From: Termitomyces sp. T153
Lineage: Eukaryota > Basidiomycota > Agaricomycetes > Agaricales > Lyophyllaceae
Direction of reading: 5' to 3'
NCBI GenBank assembly: GCA_018296165.2
Contig: JACKQL020000003.1
Location: 1,364,001-1,428,000 of the forward strand
DNA: 64,000 nt
Of this stretch, positions 45,935-57,684 are shown piece by piece. Below the pieces are notes generated by a model. It was not told the origin of the DNA and did not search any database. It was given only the letters and a program-made list of their open reading frames with translations. The translations under genes and the position numbers were made by a program. How positions within the stretch are numbered: position 1 is the first letter of the stretch; each line of letters starts with the position of its first letter.

Positions 45935-48900
45935 ATGGGCAACATTCTCAGTGGTCCTATAAGGTCAGTTTTGCGAGGAGTATCTACACCAACTTTCTCC
46001 TCTCACCTCATATGCAACAAGCCCACTACACCTATTATACATGCTCTTGACGAGAACTTCTTGATACCTGATGCTATCGAGTTCAACATGGTCAATAATG
46101 CAACCCAGCCGTTTTACGTCTTTGCGGACTCTGCTGCTCCCAACGGGACCAGAACCATTACTCATCTCGAGTTTGGTAGGGCGGCTCATCGTGCTGCCCA
46201 ACTGTTGCGTCCCAACCGCAATGATGTTGACGGCGAAGTTGTTGCACTTGTCATGCAAGCTGATACTATCTTGTATCAGGCAGTTGTTGCCGGTTTAATC
46301 GTTGCGGGCTGTGTGGTTAATACTTTGTTATCCCCTGATTTGATATTTCACTGATTGCTGTTGTATAGCCATTAGCTATTTCACCCCGTAATTCTACTGG
46401 AGCGATAATTGAGCTCCTGATGAAGACATCATGTCGTCGATTATTGACCACTCACGCTAACTTGAAGCTTCTCATCGATTCCATCAAGTCTCATATAACT
46501 GACACCCCCTTCGCTGATGAATTACGAATTGAGGAAATGCCTTCGATAGACTCCGTATATCCTTACCTTGCACAGGAGACCACAGACCATCCCTTCAAAC
46601 CTTACCCTCCACCTACTCAACGGCCAACCAAAGACGATCTCTGTCTCTATCTTCACTCCTCTGGCAGCACTGGGAACCCACGACCTATCCGTATTACTCA
46701 TATATTCTGGATACATTGGCAAGGAGCAATCTCTGGTACGTTTCCCCTCTATATCCGGAAAAGGACACCAACATGGCCACTCTTGAACTGTTGCAGATGA
46801 ATCGAGGCTCAGTAGCCCTCGTCTCACCTTGGGTTGTATGTGTATGCCGCCGTTCCATTCTTTCGGTATGGGTATGCAGCTCTTTACGCCGATATACGGA
46901 GTTTTCTCTGTTGGAGTCTACCCACCCAATTCAGCTCTTCCCGAACCACTACCACCAATTGTACCTTCGCCCGAGAACGTCCTTGAACATATGAAACTAA
47001 CCAAGTCGAATGTTCTCATTGCTCCTCCTACTTTTTATCAAATATGGGCTCCGTTGTCTGAAGCTGTGAAGTACTTGAAGACCTTGAGATATGCCGTACG
47101 TTGATGAAATTAATCAAAGCCCAATTCTCACGTAAATGTCGAATTAGATATATGGTGGTGGGCCCTTGGCAACGATGATGGGAAACTTACTCGTTGAGGC
47201 AGGCGTCCCTCTTCAACCGTCGTATGGTGGAACTGAATTTGGAATGTGCACAACTTTCGTGCCACCTGCTGGCAAAGACCCAAAAGACTGGCAGTATATG
47301 CAATTCAATGACCACATGAGAACCCGCTGGGCACCCCAAGGCGACGGGTCTTTTGAATTACAACTACTGGTGTGTCTGGATCGGGATCGGAATTAATGTG
47401 TCTACTCTGATCCCTTTTTTCACAGTCGCACGAGAACCACAAGACTATGATTAACAATCTTCCTGATGTTGACGGTTATGCGACATCGGATCTATGGTGC
47501 CCACATCCAACCAAAAAAGGCTATTGGAAGATGTAAGCCTCTAGTCTTCCGGACCGCCCTATCCATGGAGCTTAAGCTTTTCTCAAGCGTTGGTCGTATG
47601 GACGACGTAATTATTCACTCGTCAGGAGAAAAAACTGTTCCGAGTCCGATGGAAGCTATAGTCGTAGGCAATCCGCGGTAAGCCACTCACCTGACAAGCC
47701 AGAAAAGTGAGGGTTCTGACCATTTACTATGAATAGTGTGCAAGGAGCAATCATGTTTGGTCGCGAGCGAGATCAGACTGGGATACTCGTCGAATTGAAG
47801 ACTGAGGTCGAAATCGATGTTGAGGACTACGTTCAGCTCGCAACCCTGCGTAACCAACTCTGGTAACTCTTTTTCTTTTTTTCTTTATCTCCTTCAAGTG
47901 GTTCATAGGACAAAACAGGTCAACCATAGAAGAAGCTAATAGTATCGCTCCCGCCCACAGCAGGATCTTCAAGGAAATGATGCTCTTCACATCCAAAGGG
48001 AAGCCACTCCCTCTCACACCGAAGGGTTCGCTCGCGCGGAAGCCTGCTATCAAGCTTTATGAGAAGGAGATCAATGCGCTGTAGGTACTTGTTTGCTTGG
48101 GAACTTACAACACTTCATGGATGATTTTATCTAGCTATGAGAATGTAGAAGCAGCTGCGGGAAAACCTTCCTCTCCAGTTTCGTGGTCCGCGATGGATAT
48201 ACACGTATGGCTTCTTGAACAAGCCTCCGATGTTATTTCAGGTGCCACCGTCAGCCCTGTGACAGATCTATTTCAACAGGGTTTCGATAGGTATACGTCG
48301 GTAATCTTATGAAATGTTCATAGCTGATGGACGGATGTTGTATAGTCTATGCGCGACATCCTTGCGTCTGCGTATCGTAAATGCCTTGCGTTGTTCGAAA
48401 GATTACAAACATCGAGAGGTAGCAAAGAACTTGTCTCCGAACTTGGTTTACTCCTTTCCCATTGTTGAAAATCTCGCTGCCTTTATCTCCTCTCTCATTG
48501 GTCCTTCAGATGATTCACAAGGTGATGTGACTTCGCAGGGTCCAGCCGCTATGGAAGCAATGATCACTAAGTATTCCTCCGGTTTCGATGTCCCTCTACC
48601 GCCCTCGCAGTCTAGCGCGCCGTCGCCGGTGGTTGTCCTCCTCACAGGATCAACTGGTAACCTTGGTTCACAAATCCTCGCAAAGTTATTGGAAGATACT
48701 CATGTAGAGAAGGTGTACGCGTACAATCGACCTTCGAAGACTGGTAAAAAGACCCTTTTGCAGCGACATTCAGAGAAGTTTGAGGAAGTTGGACTTGACG
48801 TCGCGTTACTAAAGAGCGAGAAGTTGGTGTTGATTTCAGGCGACGCGGCAGAGCCCAATTTGGGATTGGCGGAAGATTTTTATAGCCTGGTAAGTAGCCG

Positions 48901-50008
48901 CTGAAAGTGGTAAGGACTTACAAGTTGATCTGGTATTTTAATAGCTTCGTCAAACCGTCAACGTCGTGATACACAACGCCTGGCGACTTGACTTTAACCT
49001 TTCGCTGGTGTCGTACGAACCGAACATTCGGAGCACCCGCCATTTCATCGACCTTGTCAGGTTAGGCCCAAACCCTTTAAATTCTAGGTTCTTGTTTGTC
49101 TCTTCTATCGCAGCTGTTCAAAATTGGGACAAGTCAAAGGGAGTAGTTCCCGAAGATGTCATGGAAGATGTTTTTGTCGCGCTTGGAAGCGGATACGGCG
49201 AGGCAAAGCACGTCTCTGAGAGGGTCAGTTCGTTCAGAGCCTACAAAACTAGAATATCCATGCGCTATGACTAGATCCTTCTGAATAGTGGCTTGCAAGC
49301 CTTGTCTTTCAGGGTTGGACAGATAATCGGCAGACGTCCTAAGGGCGTGTGGCCCACGACTGAATGGTTTCCCATCCTTATCAAGTCAAGTGTATCACTG
49401 GGATTCATTCCTGACGCCCCTGGGGTTCGTCTTGTCTTACTCGTTGGATTCTCAAGTATTAACTCATCATCAGCTTGCGTCGTGGCTCGGCGCAGACACT
49501 ATCTCGGCTACCATTGTCGATCTTGCGCTACGCAAACCATCGACTCCTCTCCCGCGAGTTTTGAATCTTGTACACCCTCGGCCTGTTCAACAGAGCGACA
49601 TTATAAGGAGCATTAAGAAGGCTATCGCTGAGATTCTGGGTCACGACCTCAAGCTCGTTCCGTCCAGTCAATGGTTCTCGATCCTCGAGAAACATGCCGA
49701 GGACGCAACTGCAGGAACGTGGGCAGATATCGTACGTATCTGCACTCCGATTAAAAGTAGTTTGAGGTGAATTCATTCCTTCATTTCTTCAGCCCGCAAT
49801 CAAGCTACTCAAGTTTTTCCATGGCTATGCCAACGTGGATGCCAGTGATTCTGCTATCCAGAGCGAAGCCGGTGGACTTCCAAGTCTGTCAACGGAGAAA
49901 GTCCAGCGGGTTAGTGAATTCATGAGCCCTGAAATGTTGCAACAGATTGGGGACGATGATGCGAGGCTTTGGGTCTCTTATTGGCATTCCATTGGGTTTT
50001 TGAATTGA
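45935..50008 (+). CDS. Adenylate-forming reductase 2 (NRPS-like, A-T-R), paralogue of gene 1
   Basis: Exons: 45935-46315, 46369-46735, 46797-47095, 47148-47369, 47426-47532, 47588-47677, 47737-47862, 47919-48080, 48135-48290, 48346-48889, 48945-49223, 49275-49424, 49474-49731, 49793-50008; the frame is kept, 1118 aa with the longest start. Eleven of fourteen exons have the same length as in gene 1. Motifs: SSGSTGNPRP, YGGTEFG, YATSDLW, GRMDDVIIHSSGEK, carrier LFQQGFDSLCAT (Ser ~637, split by an intron as in gene 1), GSTGNLG (~738), SSIAAVQNWD, YGEAK (~902). The enzyme type and reaction are as for gene 1; the substrate may differ. The start is doubtful: a TATA-like TATAAGG lies inside the first 30 bp of the model, and the ATG matching gene 1's start (46014) is out of frame. 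Confidence 0.88.
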
Positions 50009-51960
50009 TAATCTTAGATTGGCACACTGTAATAACTCAATTATGACAACTGAAAATCAAGTTACCATTCTCCAATTAAAATCCTCATAACGACCCATTA
50101 ACACGTCAAGGTACTGTCATGTGTCGAGAGATGAAATTTTTAGCCAGTTTTTTTGTAGCTCTGTCCCCCGGACTTATAGCCTTCAAACCTCTAAGCAATC
50201 TAAGTTTACTTATGATCTAGTAGGTAGTGATTTTTTTAGGGAGATTTCGACCATGTGAGAGATGTCGGCCCATGACCGAGTCAGAGGTACCAAAAATCCG
50301 AGAAGTGAAATTATTGTCACATCCAGGTCACAGGTCAAGTTCTGGCTCCGCTTGGTATCAAACAATGGCTCATGGTCGATGTAATTGCTGCTCGCATGGT
50401 GGTATATCTTATGAACAGTAGAAAAAATGTATGCTGAGGAAAATTACTGTCTAAGCTATGTGAGGGTGCAATGTAGTGATCTGAGTACCGTGGCATTGTT
50501 GATGGGCCAGCATGGAGTTGAGTAGAATAATGGTACCCTAGGGAAGATGGATGGATGGGGGGGAAGAAGAGTGATGTAAGGTTGGTTGAGTAAAATATAG
50601 TGGGGTAGGTATGGTCCCTGCCATGATATCGAGGCGACGACACTGTAATGTGGCTGTGAAGCTAAAATCTCATTGAATAATGCATCGGTGTCATTGTTTG
50701 TGTGCTTCTGCCTCATATGCGGAGTCTCAATAGCCCCTAAATTGTCACACTTTCTTGAGTCGAACACAAAGATTTCCACTTCCTGGGGCTTTCCACTTTG
50801 TCTATCCCTCGGGAAAATTATATTTAAGACACTGTGTATGTATCAAAAGATTCTGTGTAATTAGATTTTGCATACTCTCTGATGATTTATTTCACCGAGC
50901 CCAGGTGCGTTACAAAACTTGGTCTGATTTCACACTTTAGGATTTTCTACACTTCAACAACTCCAATATTCTATGAGATAAGCATAGAGCACTCATGATC
51001 TATACTGTATTCATCTATATTCTTTTTTTCGTACCTGGAGAGTAAGTGTATTTGTTGCTATACGCAAATTTCACATTGCGAACCGATTTCACATTGTGAC
51101 ACATGACAGTATGTCGTTGAAGGTGACGTGTGTTGATCATGTGACAAATTGAAGTTCCGCTCAGTATTGGGATTCAAAGAGGTTTTACAGAATTCAAAGA
51201 GGTTTGACAATAGAGCAAGATTTTTTACTGGGCGAGGGGCGAGGTAATTATCAGATAACAAAGGATGATCCAGTTGACCTGGTACCGTCCTTCATCTTAC
51301 GCTCCTCCCTTCCTGTGTGATCCACTCTCCATCGATTCATCCGTCGGAAAGAAATATGAAACAGTGTCCAGATGAAATCCGAAGCATTCATAGGACGCGC
51401 TCCGACAACCATATGTTGCGGTCGATCGCTCCAACGCAGAGCGTGACATCAATAAATAGTGATACATACAACAATAAGATAGGCTTGATATGTTTCAACA
51501 TTCAACCATGGCAAAAATATCAAATTCAGCAGCATTCCACGATTCAACGTCCAAGAGATATTTCGATAACCTGGAAATGTCAAAATATCAGCAAAAGGTT
51601 GCAACAAAGAAGATCAAGAGAAGTAGGAGGAATGATAAAGGGAAAGAAAGGGAATCGCGGAAAAGTCAGCATTGCAGAAGTTGGGTCAGCAGCGGGATCT
51701 CTCCCTCAGACTGTTGAGCTTGATAATGTGAATGTGTATTCATCATATGTGCGCCGGGGCAAAGAAAAGAACAGAGAATGGAATATCACTCACATATTCT
51801 TCCCGGCGAGACGAAGGACGATGAAGGGTAAGCAACGACAGCACTGAAAATTTACTACATTAAAAAGGAAAATTTCAGTCTCCGCTTGAAACTCCATACC
51901 CTTTCTCCGATCATAAGTTACTCTTCTGCAGCACGTTGAAGTCTACGGACTGTGTATATC
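50009..51960. other. Intergenic region, no gene recognised
   Basis: About 1.95 kb between reductase 2 and UPF3. Short ORFs (51317-51847 and others) have no domain or splice support. Two direct copies of ATTCAAAGAGGTTT (51170-51203) were the only local repeat noticed. Confidence 0.45.
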
Positions 51961-53676
51961 ATGTCCACTACCGTTCACTCCCAACCACAATCTTCACACA
52001 AATCTAGACCTTCAAAGAGAGAGAAAGAAAGAAAGCGCGAAGCGCATCCCGACCGCGAGCGGCTCAAAAGTGTCGTGCGTCGTCTCCCTCCTAACCTCCC
52101 TGAGGACGTGTTCTGGGGAAGTGTAGCGCAGTGGGTGACGGATGAGAGTGTGCTGTGGAAGTCGTTCTGTCCGGGGAAGCTTAAGAAACGGTGTGTACCT
52201 GTTGTTTTCGAAGCAGTGTGATCGGGGGCTGATGATGAGGACAACAGGTTGGGCAAGGAGAACATTCAGTCGAGAGCGTATATTGCGTTCAGGAGTGAAG
52301 AGCAGTTGAAGGTGTTTGGGAGGGAGTATGATGGGCATTTGTTTAGAGATAAGAATGGTATGTCTTTCCGTCATCATTTCTTCTTCGCTGGATAATTTAT
52401 TGTGAGATTGGCATGAATCCAGGCATTGAATATCAAGCTGTAGTAGAATATGCGCCATACCCGAAGATACCATCCGAGAAGAAGAAAGTCGATGCGCGTA
52501 ATAATACAATTGAGAAAGGTTGTCATCGTCATCGTCTACTAATTCCTCGGTGTTCTTATATACATTCATCACAGATGAAGACTACATATCCTTTATTGCC
52601 TCCCTCAAAGCCTCCGAAACAACCGAACCACCTTCTCTTGAAGCACTCCGTAGGTCCTTTCCCTCTTGCCTTTCCTGATACTCACTTTCAATCGCCCAGT
52701 CTCCGCCGCTCAACCCCAACCTCCACCAAAAACAACCCCCCTCCTCGAAGCTCTCAAAGCCGAAAAGTCAGCTCACAAAGATAAAGAAGCCATCCTCCGC
52801 TCCCACGCGCACTACAAAGACAAAGACCCCACGATCCTCGCGCCTCCTCCGCGCGGAGGTCCCTCCGAGCCTAAGAAGAAGGGTGCAAAAGCCGCTCCTG
52901 CACCCGCCCCAGCTCAGGTCGCTGAGAGTTCGGGTGCGGGCAAGAAAGGGAAGAAAGCGGTGCAGGCACAGGCACAGGCACAGGCAAAAGGACCTCAACA
53001 GCAGCAGGCGCAACAATCTGGCAAACCAGCTCCTGGTTCTACTGGTTCTACTAAACCGGCGAAACCGCCCCGTCCTCCGAAGCCTGCAAAAGCGCCGAAG
53101 CAGCCTCCGGCCCCTGCGGTTCCAGCTCCAACTTCGGCCGTTACGATCGCTACACCGCCTGCTTCTGCGTCTTCATCGCAGGTTTTGACTCCAGCAGTAA
53201 CGCAAGCACCGGCACCTGCACCAAGAAGAACACGCCCCGTGATCGGACTCGCGTCGCGTCACTTTGAGGCGGCGATGAGCGGTGTTGCGGGGGGTGCGAG
53301 GGCGAGGCGTGAACAGCAGCAACAACAAGAAGTGGCGGCGCAGAAAGGTGGAGCAGCTACCCCTGTTTCCAATACCAATACCGTTGCAGCCTCCGTCCCT
53401 GCTGCTACTTCTACCGCTGCGAGTGCAAGTGCTACAGGACCACCATCGCCTCGTCGGGTCAGGAGGGAGAGGGAGAGGGAAAAGGCGAAGGAGGGACAAC
53501 AGGGAGTGGTGGCGAGTAGTGAAGGTCAGGCACAAGGATCGGCACAGGGGCAAGGGCAAGGCGAAGGAGGTGTAGCTGTTGGTGGGGGTGGTGGACGAGG
53601 AGGTGGTGGAAGGAGGGGTAGAGGTGGTAGAGGTGGTGGTGGGAGGGGTGGCGCAGGGAGGGGTGGGGTCGTTTGA
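51961..53676 (+). CDS. upf3: UPF3/Smg4 homologue, nonsense-mediated mRNA decay factor
   Basis: Exons: 51961-52190, 52248-52357, 52423-52518, 52575-52649, 52700-53676; the frame is kept, 495 aa. After a basic N-terminus, residues ~30-165 form the Smg4/UPF3 domain: RLKSVVRRLPPNLPEDVFW, SFCPGKLKKRLGKENIQSRA, YIAFRSEEQLKVFGREYDGH, LFRDKNGIEYQAVVEYAPYP-KIP, then DEDYISFIASLKA and LLEALKAEKSAHKDKEA. In the known family this RNP-fold domain binds UPF2 and links the exon-junction/termination machinery to UPF1. The C-terminal half is Ala/Pro/Gln/Lys-rich, with a conserved-looking ASRHFEAAMSGV block (~445 bp before the stop), and ends in an RGG-type tail (GRGGGGRRGRGG). The start is the ATG at 51961; an upstream in-frame GTG is not used. 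Confidence 0.9.
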
Positions 53677-54401
53677 TGCGCCACAAGTCAGGCTCGTTAT
53701 AGCCTGCTCACTTCTCGTTTCGCGCGTGGGCACTTGAGAGAGTTCGATTTGGACGCACTGCAAGGTAGTGGACAGGTGGGGACGAACGAACGTGGTGCCG
53801 ATGTATGAATCCGACAAAGACGGTCCCGGGAGGCTTTTCGCATGCGATGGTTTCGATGTATGCTTTATGCACAGATTGGAGGCTCAGAACGTTGAACGTG
53901 GTTTGTCGTATGACCTAGCGGACTGGAAGTTCGAGGATAAGCAGGACTATGGACAATAAGTTGCATTGCCATTACCATGCCGTAGCGGTTGGTAGGTACC
54001 CTACTTTTGGGCAATCTGGCCGCCTACTCCTCGTTTTGTTCGTGTGCTGTGTTCGGATTGTTGCGAACAGTACAGTATGAACCAAACATAGGGCAACCGT
54101 TGAAAAACGGTGGAGACATCTTCCAAATGGTTCGTATCTTTCGAGTTAGGTCTGTAGGTCTGTGATTAGCCCAACTATCATGATGCAAACGGAAGGGATC
54201 CATTTTGAGGCTGCAACACTACTGCGCACGTCGATTTTGACTATCAAGGATATGGCTAGGCTAATTGCCCCATTTAGCCTGATGGATCTAATTATACCGC
54301 CTACTCCTTGCAATAAAAGGCACTGCTTCTATTTTTGAAGGGTCAGTTTAGTTAAAAATCAATAAATTGCAATCACTTTGACCTCAACCCCAACCACAAC
54401 C
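53677..54401. other. Intergenic region, no gene recognised
   Basis: Contains the UPF3 3' end and the promoter of the glycosyltransferase gene. A 63-codon ORF at 53768-53959 has no support beyond its length. Confidence 0.45.
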
Positions 54402-55566
54402 ATGTCCATCTTCCGGCGCCCACACTACACACCGCTGCCAACGAACTCCCCTTCTCCTCGCCGGCGGACACGGTGGCCCCCCTGGCAGGCCATAGCCATT
54501 GTCGTGACAGCTATCTGCATTCTACTTGCCTGGGTAGCTCGACGGACGCTATTCGGGCCCCCGCTGTACAGCCCGCTCATCGACTACCAGTATCTGTGAG
54601 TGCCTGCATGTCATGAAGTGAAAATGACATAATAATAACGTAAATTCTACGTATACCAGCAACCCCCCACCACTTCTCTCGCATCCACGTTCGCACCCTG
54701 CAACGTACGAACGACGGGCGGTCGTGTCGACGCTCTACAGCGATTCCTACGCCATCGGCGCCTCCGTTCTGCTCCACTCCATCAAAACACACAACATATC
54801 CGCCTCACACTTTTTCCTCGCTTATCTTCCAGGCCGCATATCCAATGAGGCGCTCTGTGTCGTCCGCGCTGCGGGATGGGATCCGGTGCCCGTGCCTTTC
54901 ATCCCACCTCCGCACGGAGGAAAGGATGTACATCATCGGTTCTTCGACCAGTACACGAAGCTGAATATATGGGGCCTTGACGCATCGAAGGTGGTGTATC
55001 TTGATGCCGACACACTCGTGAAGAAAAATTTTGATGAGCTCTTCGAGATGCCGTGGGCATTCGCTGCGGTTCCTGACGTGTATGGTGATAGGCGCGGCTT
55101 TACGATTGGGTTTAACGCTGGCGTTATGCTGTATACACCTGATGAGGGCTTGTTGAGAAGGATGAAAGAAATGTTGGAGATCGCAAAATACCCGCTCGAG
55201 CAGGCCGAACAGTCGTTCTTGAATCTCTTTTTTGCTGGGTCCGCAGTACGGTTACCCTACGCGTACAACGCGAATCTAGCGATTAAGAAAGTGAGTCCAG
55301 AGCTCTGGAGGGGTATGGGAGAGGCGGATGAGATGAGGGTGGTGCATTATACACTAGTCAAGCCCTTTGTGGACGAGAGGGATCGGAGTGGGAAAATGTT
55401 GCGAGACGAAGAGAGAGTTAGACAAATTATGGATGAGGCGGAGACGAAGGAGGGCGGGATGTTCAAGGAGGAGGTTGGATGGTGGAGAGAGGCGTTTGAG
55501 AATATGGTGGGAGGGAACGTCGGGGCGGGAATGATTAAGTGTAAAAGGGCGGCGTTGTTGGCGTGA
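54402..55566 (+). CDS. Type II membrane glycosyltransferase, GT8 (glycogenin-like) family
   Basis: Exons 54402-54595 and 54660-55566 (intron GTGAGT...CCAG), 366 aa. A basic cytosolic tail is followed by one TM segment (about residues 28-46, WQAIAIVVTAICILLAWVA), so a type II Golgi/ER membrane enzyme is likely. The GT8 core begins VSTLYSDSYAIGASVLLHSI. Then come FFDQYTKLNIWGLDASKVVY and the metal-binding DxD motif LDADTLV, then FAAVPDVYGDRRGFTIGFNA and GVMLYTPDEGLL, the LEQAEQSFLNLFF block with its conserved Gln, LPYAYNANLA, and VVHYTLVKPF. In the family these residues bind UDP-sugar and Mn2+. The acceptor is unknown. True glycogenins lack the N-terminal TM, so a role in cell-wall or glycolipid glycosylation (GlcNAc or glucuronosyl transfer) is more likely. 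Confidence 0.87.
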
Positions 55567-57458
55567 TGTGATGCGCCTAGGCCTCATTTGAACGCGTCGG
55601 TGATTTCGTTCGCGATGAAGAAATTTTCTCCCGTGGCTGAGCTACCTACCTTGGTCCTCAAGCCTACGGCGCTACTTACCTGGGGCAAGCGCGGCGAAAT
55701 CACCATCGTGACCCTTCCTGAGAGCGCTGACTGCCAACTATACCCCCGATATCCTCGCTCGGCTGAAGGATTTTTGGGGCGGCTTTGTTGTCGATTGTGT
55801 GAATGGGCTATAATATGTGATACTAATCGGCTGGAAAAGTCTCTAGAGAATCAAATTTCATGTACAATGTAATAGAGTAAGGCTATTGTGAACATTCTCA
55901 AAGTTGACGTTGAAAAATTGCCCGGCTCTTGGCACGGACGACGGTATTCCTTTCTGATATGATCATCCGAGGGAACCATGTTTCTCCGATGCGTGATATC
56001 CAAACGTTCATCCTCTCGATACTCACCAATCGGTGACCGGTCAATTGGATTTGCTCTAGCTGCGGTGAATTTCTCGGGCGATTATAACCTATCGCTATCT
56101 CAATCTTGATAGACCTCTCTTTGCCGTTCAAAACATTCAAAGGTCTATGTATCATATCAGGCTTCTCACGACAACCCCAGAATCGGAGGTCTCGATCTGA
56201 TGTGGATACGAACTTTAATTTGGCGGCTTGTCTGGCGATCAACGAGATCTGACGATCATCCTTGTACAACCTTGGCATGCGTGTTTTTTTCTTCTGATAC
56301 AGTCCTTTCTGGCAGCTCACATTGATAAGATCGTATCATGTACTTTGAATCGCATTAAAAAGAGCTAGAGAAAATTCAAAAACGATAGTTGTGAGCTGCA
56401 AAACAGTGAAATTCTCTACGTCCACTGGATCTACATCCAACCTTTCCCGGCGGAAGACGCAAACACTGTGACACACCGGGTTCCGGTTGCTTATAACTAC
56501 TATGTTAGCAGCACAAGTGCCACTCCCCGACTCTGTCGGCATGATTCATGTTTTAAGTTCCAAAACTAGGCTAAAAATGCAATTTAAGTCATATTCTAGA
56601 ATATTGCTGTTTCATAGTAATCAGTTGGCCATGCTGCTTATTGCTGACCTTTGGTCACTCCTTGCAGAAAGGTGTATGGCCGTTTATTTTAGATTAATAT
56701 ATGGTTTGAAATTTGCATGACTTTGCACATTCTATATTACATGAGGTTTTGAGAGCTATGTGAATTGGGCATGCAACCAGAAAGTTCTAGAATGCTTACT
56801 CATCTCATAGAATGAAGTCAAGACTGGCAGGGAACCCATGCATTTTGAGTGCATATAATCTGTTTACTTATGTACAGAGAGAGTCAGGGAATATACAGTT
56901 GCAGACAATCAAACACAACAAATTTGATCTCTTTAGATCATGGGTCAAACTAACTTCAGATTTGAACTCGGCACATTGAAATACAATAAAAAACACCTCT
57001 TCAAAATATTTCCCACAGGTAGTTTAGAACTGCCAAAATTTCGAGCAATTCAGAAGAAGCTTTGACTATCTAAAACACTTATATCCAGTTTAAGACCTCA
57101 ATTGGGGAAAGACTGGAGAACACTTGAGAACCATAAGAAGGAGTCATTTTCTGTAGCTTCCCCTGGTACTCTGAATATGGATTAAATTCAGGAATGATGG
57201 TAATATATCATTTTCATTGTTGGCCATCATCAGATTTGTTCATCTCAGAGGTCTTTAGCACATCTGATAGAACTGGTGCATAAGCTGAAGACTGATCAAA
57301 GATAAAGAGGCCAGTGCAATTAGGGTGTAGCATAGATTGTCTTCTTAACTTGAATAAACAACAGCTTTGCATCTCATCATAGATCACCATTAGAACCTAG
57401 ATAGATGATTTGACAAGCTTCTGCAATCACAATACCTGTAGCATCACAGTAAACAAGA
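55567..57458. other. Intergenic region passing into CpG-poor transposon debris
   Basis: 55567-56530 is host-like with no supported gene; the minus ORF 55898-56320 shows no domain. From about 56545 the DNA becomes CpG-poor and AT-rich without recognisable coding blocks, and is part of island 3 outside element F. Confidence 0.45.
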
Positions 57459-57684
57459 TGTAACAGTAGTCCACCAGATGTAGCAGAGTATGGTCACACT
57501 AAGTTGGAGTCTCACAGGTAGAACTGTTCTAAGTCCTCAATTGAAAAACTAACTAGCTACTACTATTCTGAGGCCTTTAATATGTTGGAAGGAATCAGGA
57601 TAGATTAAGTAAAATTTACTGAATAGAGATGCTAAGATTAGACACTGCATATTGCAACAGTGATGTAGTCATGGTACCACTACA
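57459..57684 (-). repeat. 3' LTR of element F
   Basis: 226 bp, TGTAACAGTAGTCC...TACCACTACA on the plus strand. It aligns along its length with 62763-62986. Confidence 0.82.

Noticed and set aside
51317..51847. 176-codon plus-strand ORF upstream of UPF3
   Set aside because: No recognisable domain and low-complexity Lys/Arg-rich translation; could be a leader or chance ORF, not supported as a gene.
53173..53817. 214-codon minus-strand ORF opposite UPF3
   Set aside because: Antisense of the Ala/Gly/Arg-rich UPF3 tail; no family match.
55898..56320. 140-codon minus-strand ORF
   Set aside because: No domain, no splice pattern, and charged random-looking composition.
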